Assembly: GCA_037577475.1 (NCBI GenBank)
Contig: CM075197.1
Location: 17,236,018-17,300,017 of the forward strand
DNA: 64,000 nucleotides
Reading direction: 5' to 3'
Origin: Chaunax sp. Z400
Lineage: Eukaryota; Chordata; Actinopteri; Lophiiformes; Chaunacidae
The stretch's first letter is position 1. Each line of letters starts with the position of its first letter. The notes beneath the pieces are model-generated. The model worked only from the letters and a program-made list of their open reading frames with translations, searched no databases and had not been told where the DNA came from. Below are positions 63,815 to 64,000 of the stretch, in pieces. The translations under genes and the position numbers were made by a program.

Positions 63815-64000
63815 TGGAATGCAACAGAGGAGAGATGTTAAAGAGTAGAGTGGAAAACAGAGTTGAATATACAATTGTTATAGTACAGGTGTTGTGTGGG
63901 CGGGAATCAGACCCAGATAAGAATATTCCAGGTTGACTCTGAGGTTGTGTTTCATATTTTATGCTGCTGTGCTGATTGTTTCTTCTTCTTCTCTCAGTTT

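Larger units (their letters stand above)
49759..64000 (-). other. cyth3 first intron and/or 5' flank, no other gene recognised
   Basis: Upstream of the first confirmed cyth3 exon. Contents I can support are a SINE fragment (50797-50918), two tandem copies of a TTAA-ended repeat (52512-52842), CA/GT microsatellites (62392-62462, 63241-63288, 63769-63814) and otherwise unique AT-rich DNA. Several open frames up to 170 codons occur but none shows a recognisable domain or exon-like splice context. Confidence 0.6.

Overview
This window is vertebrate nuclear DNA, most likely from a ray-finned (teleost) fish. It has split genes with GT/AG introns, an AT-leaning background, many long dinucleotide microsatellites (CA/GT, CT) and fragments that resemble common teleost interspersed repeats. 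I see no bacterial, phage, CRISPR or defence content. Nothing here looks like a previously undescribed system; the value lies in three recognisable genes, their exon structures and a few oddities.

Layout. (1) Bases 1-9230 read as the tail of a long intron of prkca (conventional protein kinase C alpha, + strand). Twelve coding exons follow from 9231 to 23152. They encode the C2 domain from inside its first third, the hinge, the whole kinase domain and the C-tail, about 495 residues. The C1 domains and the start codon lie upstream of the window. A 3' UTR of about 2.1 kb ends at an AATAAA at 25288. (2) cacng5 (gamma-5 subunit of the calcium channel gamma/TARP family, + strand) has five coding exons at 29526-33973 and is complete at 276 residues. 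A good splice acceptor at 29461-29462 and a CT-rich tract near 26.6 kb suggest an upstream non-coding first exon. (3) cyth3-like cytohesin (Arf guanine-nucleotide exchange factor, - strand) has twelve coding exons from 49758 down to 37953. They give 388 residues covering the coiled coil, Sec7 domain, PH domain and polybasic tail. Only the short first coding exon is uncertain; a phase-compatible candidate lies at 56354-56384. cacng5 and cyth3 are tail to tail.

Bases 49759-64000 are the large first intron and/or 5' flank of cyth3. I find no further gene there.

How they relate. The three genes are not an operon-like unit. All act at the plasma membrane: PKC alpha responds to Ca2+ and diacylglycerol, gamma-5 modulates AMPA receptors or calcium channels, and cytohesin activates Arf GTPases in response to phosphoinositides. 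Linkage of PRKCA and CACNG5 is shared with human chromosome 17. Human CYTH3 lies on another chromosome, so its adjacency here is a notable linkage difference.

Exon boundaries were set by hand from reading frame, splice dinucleotides, phase continuity and remembered family sequences. No database search was run.
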